Part shown: positions 46,306 to 56,194 of the stretch, in pieces
How positions within the stretch are numbered: position 1 is the stretch's first letter
How the letters are laid out: every line of letters starts with the position of its first letter
Source of the DNA: Roseiconus nitratireducens
GTDB lineage: Bacteria; Planctomycetota; Planctomycetia; Pirellulales; Pirellulaceae
DNA length: 64,000 nucleotides
NCBI RefSeq assembly: GCF_008629675.1
Contig: NZ_VWOX01000010.1
Span: forward strand, 1 to 64,000
Direction: 5' to 3'
The notes under the pieces: generated by a model
Databases searched by the model: none
Seen by the model: the letters and a program-made list of their open reading frames with translations, nothing else
What the model was told of the DNA's origin: nothing
Made by a program: the position numbers and the translations under genes

Positions 46306-47805
46306 TTAATCCTGATTGAGAAGACCGAACCGGTGAAGCTTTTTGTAGAGCGCGGCTCGACTGATGCCCAGCTCCCTGGCTGCGAGCGAGCGATTGTTGT
46401 TGCAGCGGTGGAGTGTTTCGACCACACACTTCATCTCACCCTTGATCCGAGCAATCCCCAGTTCGTTCAGTGTCGGATTTAAGCGGGCGATTCCGGAATC
46501 GGTCGTTTCGAACTCCTCGGAAGATCTCTGGTGTCGGTCGGTCGAATCTTTTGTGGCCGGAGGAATGTCGCCTTCGGGAGCGTCCGGCTGATCCGCCAAC
46601 ATGGATGCGACATCTGCAGGAATGTTCTCCGGTAAATCCTCGGTGTAGATCACCTCATCAACGCACAGCGCGACGGCACGTTCCATGGCGTTGCGCAATT
46701 CTCGAACGTTTCCCGGCCATCGATAGGTTTGCATCAACAGCATCGCCTCGGCCGAGATGTGTGGCGGGGTCATGCCCGCCCTCCTCGAAAACTCTTCGAC
46801 AAAATGTTCGGCGATGGAAGCAATCGCGGCGGGGCGCTCGCGAAGAGAGGGGAGCTGAAAGCTGGCGGCATTGAACCGGAAGTACAGATCGGACCGAAAG
46901 CGACCCGCTTCCACTTCTGCGGTTAAATTTCGATTCGTCGCCACGATCAACCGAGCTTTGCAACGCAATGACTTGTTGGAGCCGACCGGTTCAAACACGC
47001 GCTCGTCAACGACCCGCAACAGCTTGGCTTGTGATGCGAGCGGAAGGGAATCCACCTCATCGAGCAACAGCGTCCCTGACTTCGCGGCAGCAAATTTTCC
47101 CTCTCGATCAGCGTCCGCGCCGGTGAACGCGCCGCGGCGGTGACCGAACAGCTCACTTTCAAGCAAGTGTTCCGGGAGTGCGGCACAGTTGACGGTCAAG
47201 AAAGGGTCACGTTCGCGTCCCGACATCTCATGAATGATGCGTGCCATTCGCGTTTTCCCGACGCCGGTTTCCCCGGTCAGCAGGACGGTGATGTCGTGTG
47301 CGGCAATCTTTCGAAGCCGGTCGGTCGCTGCGGCAGTGAGCGGGTTGCTGCAACCGAACAGGTTGTGGCTGGACAATTCATCCGATTCGGCTGCAACTTC
47401 CAACACGGGGGGCCGCTGGAATCGGCAACGGAGCGTCAACGTGTCGATGAGAAACCGCAACCGGTTTAAATCGAGGGGGCGGCTGAGACAGTCCGCGGCC
47501 CCGGCACGCAATGCCTGAAGGGACTCCAGCGGTTCGTGTTGTTCACTGATCACCAGCGTTGGTAGGGACAATCCTAAATCGGCAATTTGCTTCAGCGTCC
47601 GGCAGACCTCGCCGTGGCCATACTTGCCCTCGGCGTGGAAGATGACCAGGTCCACGTTTTGATCCACCACCGATTCAATCGCTTTGCCAGATGGACCAAC
47701 GCTCAGAAGTTGGCAACGCGGGAGTTTGTTCAGGAGTGCCTGGATCGGCTGGTAGAGCAAGTCGTCATCACTGATGAGAAGGATCCGAGCTTTGGGCGTG
47801 GACAT
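46306..47805 (-). CDS. Sigma-54-dependent transcriptional activator with degenerate receiver
   Basis: A 499-residue enhancer-binding protein. Residues 5-125 fold like a receiver domain with the acidic pocket (ISDDDLLYQP), but the phospho-acceptor strand reads DLVIFHAEG, where His replaces the usual Asp, and the conserved Lys is Arg (LSRP). The AAA+ domain (about 150-385) has GETGVGKTR, GAFTGA (sigma-54 contact) and TLLLDEVDSLP. A Fis-type HTH ends the protein (ETLHRCNNNRSLAARELGISRAALYKKL). No partner kinase lies beside it. It is likely regulated without phosphorylation. It is the natural candidate activator for the sigma-54 elements at the flp genes. Confidence 0.88.
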   Translation of the reverse strand: MSTPKARILLISDDDLLYQPIQALLNKLPRCQLLSVGPSGKAIESVVDQNVDLVIFHAEGKYGHGEVCRTLKQIADLGLSLPTLVISEQHEPLESLQALRAGAADCLSRPLDLNRLRFLIDTLTLRCRFQRPPVLEVAAESDELSSHNLFGCSNPLTAAATDRLRKIAAHDITVLLTGETGVGKTRMARIIHEMSGRERDPFLTVNCAALPEHLLESELFGHRRGAFTGADADREGKFAAAKSGTLLLDEVDSLPLASQAKLLRVVDERVFEPVGSNKSLRCKARLIVATNRNLTAEVEAGRFRSDLYFRFNAASFQLPSLRERPAAIASIAEHFVEEFSRRAGMTPPHISAEAMLLMQTYRWPGNVRELRNAMERAVALCVDEVIYTEDLPENIPADVASMLADQPDAPEGDIPPATKDSTDRHQRSSEEFETTDSGIARLNPTLNELGIARIKGEMKCVVETLHRCNNNRSLAARELGISRAALYKKLHRFGLLNQD

Positions 47806-48405
47806 GGTCAAACTGCGATTCCGATTCGGGGCGAACATGAGTTCGACGGCCGAAGCGAGGACTTCGTCCGCGAGTTCTAGCAAGCGTTGTCAACTGCGAA
47901 TCAATGCAGTCGACGAAAATGTTGATTGGTGGGACGGCGGCGTTTGATGAAGGCAGCTGGGCCCGCATCCGGGGTCACGTCCCCATATATGAAACGAGAT
48001 AATCAACGCCCCGGCGGAAGCCTCTGCTGGTGAAAAACGGTCGGATGAATCCCGTCGAATCGTCTCGCTCGCATGCCCACTGCGGTGAGTTCGCGTCGGG
48101 TGGTAAGTCCGATCCACCCTAATGAGCCTGGTTGGATTCTGTCAATTAAATTGAGGTGAAATCGAGTAAAAAAACACGCGTTCAGCTTGATTCAATCCTA
48201 AACGTCAGAACAGATTTCCGCGAGGATCTCTGAACAAATCAAGTCTTCGACGCGCTACAGGGACGCTGTCCGCCAGTAAAGCTGCCCAAAGGGACGATTC
48301 GCACTCGCCTGCCTCTCGGCCGGCGAAAACGCCGTAACTGACAATGCGGTTGGCCGGCACACTGGCGGGTTCGAAAAGAACTGCTTTGGCGTACGACGGG
48401 CTCGT
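47806..48405. other. Intergenic region, nothing recognised
   Basis: 600 bases with no supported gene; open frames here lack protein features. It must hold the promoter of the sigma-54 activator gene (near 47810-47950). No repeat or RNA was recognised. Confidence 0.4.
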
Positions 48406-49896
48406 TCAGGGGACCTTTTCCAACGAGGTCATGGGGCCGTCGAACGATTCCGGGAAGCGATAGACGTCGCCGTTTGAGTTGCTCAGGTACAGCCGGGATT
48501 CCGAGGGCTGGCGGCCGTGGCCGTCGGCCCAGAACGCGACGAAGTCCGGATGGGCATGAAGCACTCGGCGGACGTAGGTGTGATTCATCGGACTCTCCTG
48601 GGTCAGTTGGCGAACACGATTCCAGGTTCGCCCGCGATCGACGCTCCGCCACATCGCGACTTCGCCGCCGGGGTTGTAGGGCTGAGGGCCACTCTCGGTC
48701 GGACCAATCAGCCGCCAATCGTACGGAGAAACGATCGACAGTTCACCAAAGTCGTAGTTGTTGTCGGAGGTCGTGATGGGAAACCGTTCCCAACGCTTGC
48801 CGGTCCACCGCGAGATCCACCAGGTCCGCGGATCGTTTCCCGGCCCGGCCTCGTACCCGCCGCTGGTCACGTACAGCAGCACCGGACGGTTCCGCGCGTC
48901 ATAGCGAAGATCTTTCAGGTAGACGTTCAGCCCCTCCGATTCGAAATCGTGGACCAATGCGGGATTCTGGACGTCCGTCAGCGGCACTTCGACGGGCTGT
49001 CCATCGACGGTGTGCCAGGAGTCGCCGTTGTCCTCCGTCTCGAGGTAATACAGATTCGTTCGCCAGTTCAATCCTTTCCCCTGGGGGTGATAGTTGAATG
49101 ATGTCCCCAGCTTGTCGATTCCGATGCCGGACACTTGATAGTGACCCTGTTCGATGGCTGCCAATCGCTGCCAGGAGCTCCACTGCCGCCCGTCGCTGCT
49201 GGACATGAAGCCGATCGTGCGGGCAGCCGGATCCCCGTATCGGGTAAAGAAGGCATGAAAACCTTTGTCGGAATGCCAGATCTGCATGTAAGAAAAATTG
49301 GTGATCGGAATCTCCTGATCACCCGTCGATTGCGTTGCGTGGACAAGCTCGAACTCTTCGATGTCGTACGGACGGACGCTCCGATGGATGTACGAGGGTC
49401 GGCTGCGGCCGTGGGAGGTCGAGAAGATCCAGAGGTGCCCGTCAGAGTCGATCGAGATCACCGGATTGTCGTGAGCATCGTTGGTCTGTTTGTCCAACAG
49501 AATCGTCGGACGCGGTACTTGCTTGGATTCATGATCAAAGTAGGAAACCATGTGGAGCAGTTGGCGATTGTCTTCCGCGGTGGATCCGCCGTAGCAAAAG
49601 AATGTCTTGTTGACCTCCGGGCAATAGATTGCGAACGGCTTGTGCTTGGCGCAGTAGGTTCCCAAACCGCCGCTGTACTTGTAGACGTATTCGTCGCCCG
49701 AAGGCTGATTCATGTACCAGATGCCACGGTATCCGTCCGCCTTGGTGTTGAGCGTGACGACCTTCTCGGCTTTGGACTCGGGATCGGACTCTGACTCAGG
49801 CTGCGCCCACGCGGGGCAAGCCAGCACCAACGAGATCAAGGAAATGTGGATCAGCCGCAAGCACATCGGAAGGGGGTGGGGTTGAAAATCGGACAT
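48406..49896 (-). CDS. Secreted BNR-repeat protein
   Basis: A 496-residue exported protein with a signal peptide (about residues 13-30, cleavage near PAWAQ). The mature part is a beta-propeller of the BNR-4 type: DGYRGIWYMNQPSGDEYVYKYSGGLGTYC, then DNPVISIDSDGHLWIFSTSHG, and Asp-box-like turns (SSDGRQWSSW, TEDNGDSWHTV, SVDRGRTWNRV). This is a sialidase-like propeller, but sialidase catalytic Arg/Tyr residues cannot be assigned, so polysaccharide binding or cleavage is possible. The ATG at 49896 is preferred; the ATG at 49866 would still leave a short signal. The gene is divergent from dgcN. Confidence 0.82.
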   Translation of the reverse strand: MSDFQPHPLPMCLRLIHISLISLVLACPAWAQPESESDPESKAEKVVTLNTKADGYRGIWYMNQPSGDEYVYKYSGGLGTYCAKHKPFAIYCPEVNKTFFCYGGSTAEDNRQLLHMVSYFDHESKQVPRPTILLDKQTNDAHDNPVISIDSDGHLWIFSTSHGRSRPSYIHRSVRPYDIEEFELVHATQSTGDQEIPITNFSYMQIWHSDKGFHAFFTRYGDPAARTIGFMSSSDGRQWSSWQRLAAIEQGHYQVSGIGIDKLGTSFNYHPQGKGLNWRTNLYYLETEDNGDSWHTVDGQPVEVPLTDVQNPALVHDFESEGLNVYLKDLRYDARNRPVLLYVTSGGYEAGPGNDPRTWWISRWTGKRWERFPITTSDNNYDFGELSIVSPYDWRLIGPTESGPQPYNPGGEVAMWRSVDRGRTWNRVRQLTQESPMNHTYVRRVLHAHPDFVAFWADGHGRQPSESRLYLSNSNGDVYRFPESFDGPMTSLEKVP

Positions 49897-50327
49897 GGGG
49901 GCCACAGGGGAATGTTTGCTTAGGGAGGTGACGCCAATGCACGAGCCACGAAGTGGTACGCGAAGGAAGGGGCGAACGACTTGGCGGACGAACGGGCGTC
50001 TGGGGGGCGGTGGGGAGCAGCGGCGACGGTAGGAATCGTCAACCACCTTTGGAGCAGTTTAGCATCTCAACGAAGTGTTGTTTTAAGTCGAATCGCCGCA
50101 TGCAGCAGCGCCCGGTGGCGGCAACACCTGGCGATCACGGCCCCCTGGAAAGCGCCCGCCCGACGCACTTGGTCACGCGTCAACACGTTACACTGTCCGG
50201 CGTCCCGGGAAAGCATCCGGGATCCGATCCACGGTTTGCCGGGCGGCCGGTGTATCGATGGCCCCGGTTTGGGACGTCCGCGAGGCGGATCGGTTCGATC
50301 AGATGGGATCAATCACACCTGCGGAGC
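49897..50327. other. Divergent promoter region, nothing recognised
   Basis: 431 bases between the divergent BNR and dgcN genes. The upstream frame that continues from dgcN has no protein character. No motif was recognised. Confidence 0.4.
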
Positions 50328-51416
50328 ATGTCTGAAGTGAACGATAGCGGTGAGGCTTTCCGAGATCGGATGCGGGCACATCACCGCATCGTGTTGTTGA
50401 CCGACGGCCATTCGACGCCGTTCCTGGCCAAGACGGCAATCAGCTTGTTGCGATACCGTGGGTCGGATATCGCGGCGGTTCTGGACCGTCAGGCGGATTG
50501 CCAGAATGCCGCCAAACTGTTTTCGGTCGGGGGCGACACGCCGGTTGTCGGCAGCGTCACCGAGATTGCCGACGCCGACGCACTGTACATCGGAATTGCA
50601 CCGCCCGGCGGGCGGATGCCTTCGGAATGGCGAGCGCTGATTCTGGAGGCGCTTGAACGCGGAGTCGACGTGGTGTCGGGGCTGCACGAATTCCTGATCG
50701 ATGACGTCCAGTACGTGGACGCCGCCGAGCAATCCGGTGCGGCACTGATTGATGTGCGAAGGAACCGCCACCGCAGCACCGCCACGGCGTGGAAGCCGAT
50801 CGCCGGGAATGTCCGCATCCACGCGGTGGGCCACGATTGCAGCGTTGGGAAGATGGTGGCCATGCTCGAATTGCAGCGAGGGCTCGCCGCCGCCGGCCAG
50901 GACGCGGAGTTTCTGGCCACGGGGCAAACCGGGATCATGATTTCTGGCCGCGGCGTGCCGGTCGATTGTGTGGTGGCGGATTTCGTCAATGGGGCGGCGG
51001 AGCAACTGGTCGTGGACCACGCGAACCACGATTTTTTGCTGATCGAAGGTCAAGGCAGCATTTCGCATCCGGCCTTCTCCGCGGTGACCGCGGGTCTGCT
51101 GCACGGGTGCGCACCGGACGGTTTGCTGTTTTGCTACGAAGCGGGCCGAACCAAGGTCAAAGGCTTGACGGATTCAATGATCCCCGACATGAAACAGCAG
51201 TTGGAGGTTTGTTTGTCGTTTGCCAATTTGAGACACCCCTGTCGCGCGATCGGTGTTGCCGTCAACACCCGGCAGTTGACCGAGGATCAGGTGGACAAGG
51301 AATTGCGATGGGCGGAGGACACCTTCGGACTGCCGGCCTGTGACGTTTATCGAACGGGCGTGGATCGGTTGGTCGAGGCAAGTTTGTCATTGCGGCGTGA
51401 GATTGTTTCCCAATGA
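50328..51416 (+). CDS. dgcN: DUF1611 protein, DgcN-like D-glutamate N-acyltransferase candidate
   Basis: A 362-residue DUF1611 protein. The N-terminal Rossmann-like half (about 20-135; LTDGHSTPFLAKTAISLLRY) precedes a C-terminal P-loop-like domain beginning AVGHDCSVGKMVAMLEL (about 170-185) with ATGQTGIMISGRGVP and IEGQGSISHP. In marine bacteria DgcN with DgcA degrades D-glutamate through an N-acyl intermediate; that role is transferred from family knowledge. The ATG at 50328 is supported by family length and GGAG close upstream. The stop overlaps the DgcA start (ATGA). No signal peptide, so it is cytoplasmic. Confidence 0.85.
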   Translation: MSEVNDSGEAFRDRMRAHHRIVLLTDGHSTPFLAKTAISLLRYRGSDIAAVLDRQADCQNAAKLFSVGGDTPVVGSVTEIADADALYIGIAPPGGRMPSEWRALILEALERGVDVVSGLHEFLIDDVQYVDAAEQSGAALIDVRRNRHRSTATAWKPIAGNVRIHAVGHDCSVGKMVAMLELQRGLAAAGQDAEFLATGQTGIMISGRGVPVDCVVADFVNGAAEQLVVDHANHDFLLIEGQGSISHPAFSAVTAGLLHGCAPDGLLFCYEAGRTKVKGLTDSMIPDMKQQLEVCLSFANLRHPCRAIGVAVNTRQLTEDQVDKELRWAEDTFGLPACDVYRTGVDRLVEASLSLRREIVSQ

Positions 51417-52462
51417 AGATGACGTTCTACCGGCTTGAATTGCCCTTGGCCGATCCGTTCACGATCTCGCGGAGTTCGATGACGACGCAACGCAGTCTGA
51501 TCGTGGAACTGGAGCACGACGGGCAACGAGGTTGGGGGGAAGTGACCGAGAATGAATTCTACGGTCATACCTTCGAATCGATGATTCGGTCGCTTGAGCA
51601 GATAACGCCGCTGCTTGATGACTATCTGAATTCCGATGCAGCGGAGGTTTGGCCGCGGATGATGGAAGCCACCGACGGCGACACCTTCGCGGTGTCGGCA
51701 TTGGACATCGCCGCCCATGACTTGCAAGGGAAACGCAGGGGCTTGCCGACGTGGCAGGCGTGGGGATTGAGCTGGGATGCGGTTCCTGATTCCAGTTTTA
51801 CGATCGGGATCGATCGTCCGGAAAAGATGGTCGCGAAACTGGAGGCTCATCCGGGGTGGCCTGTCTACAAGATCAAGTTGGGCACGCCGTCGGACCTGGA
51901 GATCGTCCGCGTCTTGCGCGCGAAAACAGATGCGACGTTGCGGGTCGATGCGAATTGCGGCTGGGGCGTGCAGGAGACCCTCGACAATGCCGAAGAGTTT
52001 TCGAAACTGAACGTCGAATTCATCGAGCAACCGCTTCCGATCGACGCACCCGATCAAGACAAACGCCGCGTTCATGCCGAATCCGCCCTGCCGCTAATCG
52101 CGGACGAGGATTGTCAAACGGTTCAGGACGTCGCTCGTTGTCGCGACTTTTTCCATGGCGTGAATGTAAAACTTTGCAAATGCGGTGGATTGACACCCGC
52201 CGTCCAGATGTTGCGGGAAGCACGACAACTTGGTTTGAAAACGATGGTCGGCTGCATGGTCGAAAGTTCGGTCGGGATCAGCGGCGCGGCTCAGTTGTTG
52301 CCGCTGTTAGACTACGCGGACCTGGATGGCGCGGCACTGTTGCGCGACGAGCCGGCGAGCGGCGTTGCGGTCCGGCAGGGGAAAGTCGTGCTTCCCGATG
52401 GCAACGGGACGGGCGCATTTTTAGATCCCGCACGTCTCTCGGATTATCTTGTTGTCAGCTGA
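51413..52462 (+). CDS. dgcA: Enolase-superfamily epimerase (DgcA / L-Ala-D/L-Glu epimerase type)
   Basis: A 349-residue barrel enzyme of the muconate-lactonising branch that removes a proton alpha to a carboxylate. Key residues: the first Lys pair in VYKIKLG (about 154-160), metal ligands Asp in LRVDANCGWG, Glu in EFIEQPLP, Asp in IADEDCQ, and the second Lys in VNVKLCKCGG. This is the pattern of dipeptide epimerases and of DgcA, which racemises N-acyl-D-glutamate. Coupled to dgcN by ATGA overlap. The two activities (Ala-Glu dipeptide or N-acyl-glutamate) cannot be separated by eye; the operon partner favours the D-glutamate route. Confidence 0.88.
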   Translation: MKMTFYRLELPLADPFTISRSSMTTQRSLIVELEHDGQRGWGEVTENEFYGHTFESMIRSLEQITPLLDDYLNSDAAEVWPRMMEATDGDTFAVSALDIAAHDLQGKRRGLPTWQAWGLSWDAVPDSSFTIGIDRPEKMVAKLEAHPGWPVYKIKLGTPSDLEIVRVLRAKTDATLRVDANCGWGVQETLDNAEEFSKLNVEFIEQPLPIDAPDQDKRRVHAESALPLIADEDCQTVQDVARCRDFFHGVNVKLCKCGGLTPAVQMLREARQLGLKTMVGCMVESSVGISGAAQLLPLLDYADLDGAALLRDEPASGVAVRQGKVVLPDGNGTGAFLDPARLSDYLVVS

Positions 52463-52657
52463 TCGGGCGGCGTCGATGTGCGATCGTGACGATCGACGGA
52501 GCGTGGAGATGCTGCCACAATTGGCCGACGGTACGATGATCGATTGGTGTGTTCCTGCGTTTGCGTTGAACGTGCGACTGTCCGGCGAAACCCACCGATG
52601 AATGTGCCTGGGTTACTCGCAGCTGTTCAAAGACTCCATTGGAAACCGGTGTGTTCC

Positions 52658-53647
52658 ATGAAACGATTTCAAACCATTCTCGCCCTGTTATTTCTCCATT
52701 GCTTGATCATGCCCGATCCGTCTCATGCCCAGTCTTCCAAGTTGCAGTACGCGATTGTCATCCACGGCGGTGCAGGTGGATTGCCGACAAAGGAGGAATG
52801 GCGTGTGAATCGTGGTGCGGTGCTTGAGCAGGCGCTGTCCGAAGGCAAGCAGATGTTGGCGTCCGGACGTAGCAGCCTGGATACCGTGGAGGCGGTGGTG
52901 CGGATCCTTGAAGATTCGCCCTGGTTCAACGCCGGGAAGGGCGCCGTCTGCAACGCCGAAGGGAAATTCGAGTTGGACGCAACAATCATGGATGGACGAG
53001 ACCGTTCCACGGGCGCGGTGGGGTGCGTGCGAAACGTGAAGAACCCGATTTCTTTGGCCCGACGCGTGATGACTGATACGGAACATGTGTTGTTGGTGGC
53101 AGCGGGTGCCGACAAGTTTGCCGAAGGCTATGGGGATGATCCGATGATCGAGGTCGTTCCGAACAAGTACTTCGCGACCGAGACGCGGGTGCGGCAGTTG
53201 GAGCGCATTCGCGAAAAGGAACGAGCCAGTGACGCCGAATCCATGGGGACGGTCGGATGCGTGGCTTTGGACTCCGACGGCAATCTTGCCGCGGCGACGT
53301 CGACGGGCGGGCTGGTGAACAAGAAGTTTGGTCGGTTGGGCGACTCGCCAATCGCCGGCGCTGGGACGTTTGCCGACAACGCGACCTGTGCGGTCTCCTG
53401 CACCGGCGTCGGCGAAGATTACATCCGCAATGCGGTCGCCTACGACATCTCCGCCCGCATGCGGTACCGCGATCAGCCGATGGATCAGGCGATCGGCGAG
53501 ATTCTGGCGGGCGACCCGAATCAGGTTCGTGGTGGGATCATTGCGATCAGTCAGTCGGGACAAATTGAGATGCAGTTCAATACCGAAGGAATGGGGCGAG
53601 CGGCGGCGGACTCGACCGGCCGTCACGAGGTTCATCCTGCCGAGTGA
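52658..53647 (+). CDS. Exported isoaspartyl peptidase / L-asparaginase (Ntn hydrolase)
   Basis: A 329-residue Ntn-hydrolase with a signal peptide (about 1-24, cleavage near SHAQ). The alpha subunit begins IVIHGGAGG, and the [21 protein letters not shown] region is typical. Autocleavage would occur before Thr in [11 protein letters not shown], exposing the nucleophile; the beta subunit follows with [10 protein letters not shown] and the substrate loop [13 protein letters not shown]. It hydrolyses isoaspartyl dipeptides or asparagine outside the cytoplasm. The ATG at 52658 suits the signal. It lies in the same direction as dgcA, 195 bases after it. Confidence 0.9.
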   Translation: MKRFQTILALLFLHCLIMPDPSHAQSSKLQYAIVIHGGAGGLPTKEEWRVNRGAVLEQALSEGKQMLASGRSSLDTVEAVVRILEDSPWFNAGKGAVCNAEGKFELDATIMDGRDRSTGAVGCVRNVKNPISLARRVMTDTEHVLLVAAGADKFAEGYGDDPMIEVVPNKYFATETRVRQLERIREKERASDAESMGTVGCVALDSDGNLAAATSTGGLVNKKFGRLGDSPIAGAGTFADNATCAVSCTGVGEDYIRNAVAYDISARMRYRDQPMDQAIGEILAGDPNQVRGGIIAISQSGQIEMQFNTEGMGRAAADSTGRHEVHPAE

Positions 53648-53806
53648 CTTGGTCCGTGGACGATTCCGTCGGTTCAAACGCTGCCTTGGTCTGGGGCATC
53701 ATTGCCGCGGATCAGATCACCGGGTTGGTCTAGGTCAGGTGCGGTTGCAGGCGTTGTTCTGGCGGGGGCAACGAAATGGGGTTCCGGAAACGCTTGGAGA
53801 GAGAGC

Positions 53807-56194
53807 ATGAAGAATAGAATTCTGTTGGGTGGTTTCGTCTCGATCGCGTTGTGCTGTTGGAACGCGCGGGGGCAGGAGGCATCAACCCAAACGGTCGACA
53901 AGACGGATTTCGCTCCAGCCATTGAACGGTTGTCTGCGGCGATCCGCCATGAGTTGGAGATCAAGGAATTGCCCGCGTTTTCGATCGCGTTGGTCGATGA
54001 CGACCGAACCATCTGGGCGGAAGGGTTTGGACATCAAGACGCCGATGGCAATGTCCCGGCGACGTCCGAAACGGTCTATCGCGTCGGATCGATCTCGAAG
54101 CTGTTCACGGACATTGCTGTGATGCAGTTGGTCGAAGCCGGCCGTTTGGACCTGGATGAACCGATTCAGACGTATCTGCCTGACTTCAAGCCGGACAATC
54201 CGTTTGAAACGCCAATCACCCTGCGGCAAATGATGTCGCATCGTTCGGGGTTGGTCCGCGAGTCTCCGGTGGGCAACTACTTTGATCCCAGTGAGCCGAC
54301 GCTTGCGGCGACCGTTTCCAGTTTGAGTCAGACGTCGTTGGTCTACCCTCCGGAAACAAAAACGAAGTACTCCAACGCCGCCATCGCCGTGGTGGGGGCG
54401 ACGCTCGAGAGTCGATTGGAAACGTCGCATCCCGAGTATGTCCGTGACAGGATCTTGGATCCGTTGGGAATGCAGAACAGCAGTTTTGTGGCAAGTCCGG
54501 CGGTGCAGCCCAAGCTTGCTACCGGTTGGATGCGAACCTATGACGGGCGACGTTTCGAAGCGCCCACGTTTCTCCTGGGGACCGGGCCGGCGGGCAACTT
54601 GTATTCCAGCGTGTTGGATCTGTCAAAGTTTTTGACCTGTCTGTTTGACGAAGGGAAAGTCGGCGACGGCCAGTTGCTACGGCCAGAGACCTATCACGAG
54701 ATGACAACCCCGGTGCTGGATGCGGACGGCAAGCCTCAGGATTTCGGAATCGGATTCAGCGTGCAAGAGTTGGATGGGCACACCAAGATCGGCCACGGCG
54801 GGGCGGTGTATGGGTTTTCCACGCAACTCGCGGCCCTTCCCGATCGGCGTTTGGGTGTCGTCGCGGCGTGCTCCTTGGACGGCACCAACGGCGTGGTCCG
54901 CCGATTGTCGGACTACGCATTGCGTCTGATGATCGCTTCGCAAGACGGAAAACCGCTACCGAAGTACGACAAGACGGGACCGGTGCCATCCGGAAGGGCG
55001 GCGGTCATGGTCGGAACCTTTGACGAACCCCAAGGAGATGCCTTCACGCGAATCACGGAGCTGGAGGAAGAGGTGTTCATGCAACGCGGAACGTTTCGTT
55101 ACCAGTTGCGATCCGATTCAGATGACGGATCCATCGTGACCGATGACGCCGTCGGGTATGGAACCGAGGTCCGGTTGGATACACCCGCGCAATTGATCGT
55201 CGCAGAAAAGACGTACCAACGGGCGCCCGATCAACCGCCCGCGGAGATTCCCGAACACTGGCGCGGCTTGATTGGAGAGTACGGCTGGGACCACAACGTC
55301 CTTTACATCTTGGAGGATCATGGTCAGCTGTACGCACTGATTGAGTGGTTCTACTACTATCCACTCACACAGGTCGACGACGACACGTACGAGTTTCCCG
55401 ACTACGGGTTGTATCACGGTGAGGGTTTGAAGTTTCATCGGGACGCTGCCGGCACCGCCACGCATGTGGTTGCTGCGGAGGTGCGTTTCGACCGCCGGGA
55501 AGTCGGAACCCGCAATGGGGAAACTTTTAAGATCACACCCGTCGAGCCGATCGACGACCTGCGAGAGGCTGCCCTGGAAGCCTCGCCTCCACCCGAACCG
55601 GGCGACTATCGAGAGCCGGATCTGGTGGACCTGACCACGCTTGATCCCTCCATCCATTTGGATATTCGATACGCGACGACCAACAATTTCACGGGTGCCG
55701 TTTTCTACAAGCAACCGCGGGCGTTCATGCAGCGTCCGGCCGCCGAAGCCTTGGTGCGAGCCAACGCGCGGCTGAAGTCTCGGGGGCTGGGGTTGTTGGT
55801 TCACGACGCCTACCGCCCCTGGCACGTGACCAAAATGTTCTGGGACGCGACGCCGGGACAGTTCAAGGACTTTGTGGCGAATCCCGCGAACGGGTCTCGA
55901 CACAACCGCGGGTGTGCTGTTGACCTGACCCTGTACGATCTGGAGTCCGGAGATCCGATTGAGATGGTCGCGGGCTATGACGAGTTTTCGCCAAGATCCT
56001 TTCCGCTGTATCCCGGCGGCACGTCGCGCCAAAGGTACTTTCGTGATTTGCTGCGTCGGACCATGGAGTCAGAAGGCTTTGACGTGTACGAATTCGAATG
56101 GTGGCATTTTGACTATCAGGATTGGAAGCGGTACCGGATCGGGAACTTGACCTTTGAGCAAATTGACGCCTCATCGAAAACGGGCAAGCGATAG
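53807..56194 (+). CDS. Exported serine hydrolase (beta-lactamase fold) fused to VanX-type D-Ala-D-Ala dipeptidase
   Basis: A 795-residue exported protein (signal at about 1-20). Residues about 35-360 are a class C beta-lactamase/DD-peptidase fold with all three motifs: SISK (SxxK), YSNAAIAV (YxN) and HGGAVYGF (HxG). A middle region (about 390-585) is of beta type and not recognised. Residues about 590-795 are an M15D dipeptidase: HDAYRPWHV, the zinc site SRHNRGCAVDLTL, and EWWHFDY with catalytic Glu and third zinc ligand. Both active sites appear intact. It would act on D-Ala-ended or other D-peptides in the periplasm. The 3' end overlaps the convergent oxidase gene by 24 bases. Confidence 0.9.
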   Translation: MKNRILLGGFVSIALCCWNARGQEASTQTVDKTDFAPAIERLSAAIRHELEIKELPAFSIALVDDDRTIWAEGFGHQDADGNVPATSETVYRVGSISKLFTDIAVMQLVEAGRLDLDEPIQTYLPDFKPDNPFETPITLRQMMSHRSGLVRESPVGNYFDPSEPTLAATVSSLSQTSLVYPPETKTKYSNAAIAVVGATLESRLETSHPEYVRDRILDPLGMQNSSFVASPAVQPKLATGWMRTYDGRRFEAPTFLLGTGPAGNLYSSVLDLSKFLTCLFDEGKVGDGQLLRPETYHEMTTPVLDADGKPQDFGIGFSVQELDGHTKIGHGGAVYGFSTQLAALPDRRLGVVAACSLDGTNGVVRRLSDYALRLMIASQDGKPLPKYDKTGPVPSGRAAVMVGTFDEPQGDAFTRITELEEEVFMQRGTFRYQLRSDSDDGSIVTDDAVGYGTEVRLDTPAQLIVAEKTYQRAPDQPPAEIPEHWRGLIGEYGWDHNVLYILEDHGQLYALIEWFYYYPLTQVDDDTYEFPDYGLYHGEGLKFHRDAAGTATHVVAAEVRFDRREVGTRNGETFKITPVEPIDDLREAALEASPPPEPGDYREPDLVDLTTLDPSIHLDIRYATTNNFTGAVFYKQPRAFMQRPAAEALVRANARLKSRGLGLLVHDAYRPWHVTKMFWDATPGQFKDFVANPANGSRHNRGCAVDLTLYDLESGDPIEMVAGYDEFSPRSFPLYPGGTSRQRYFRDLLRRTMESEGFDVYEFEWWHFDYQDWKRYRIGNLTFEQIDASSKTGKR

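Noticed and set aside
48406-49896. Active sialidase
   Set aside because: Asp-box-like turns are present, but the catalytic Arg triad and Tyr could not be identified, so only a BNR propeller is claimed.
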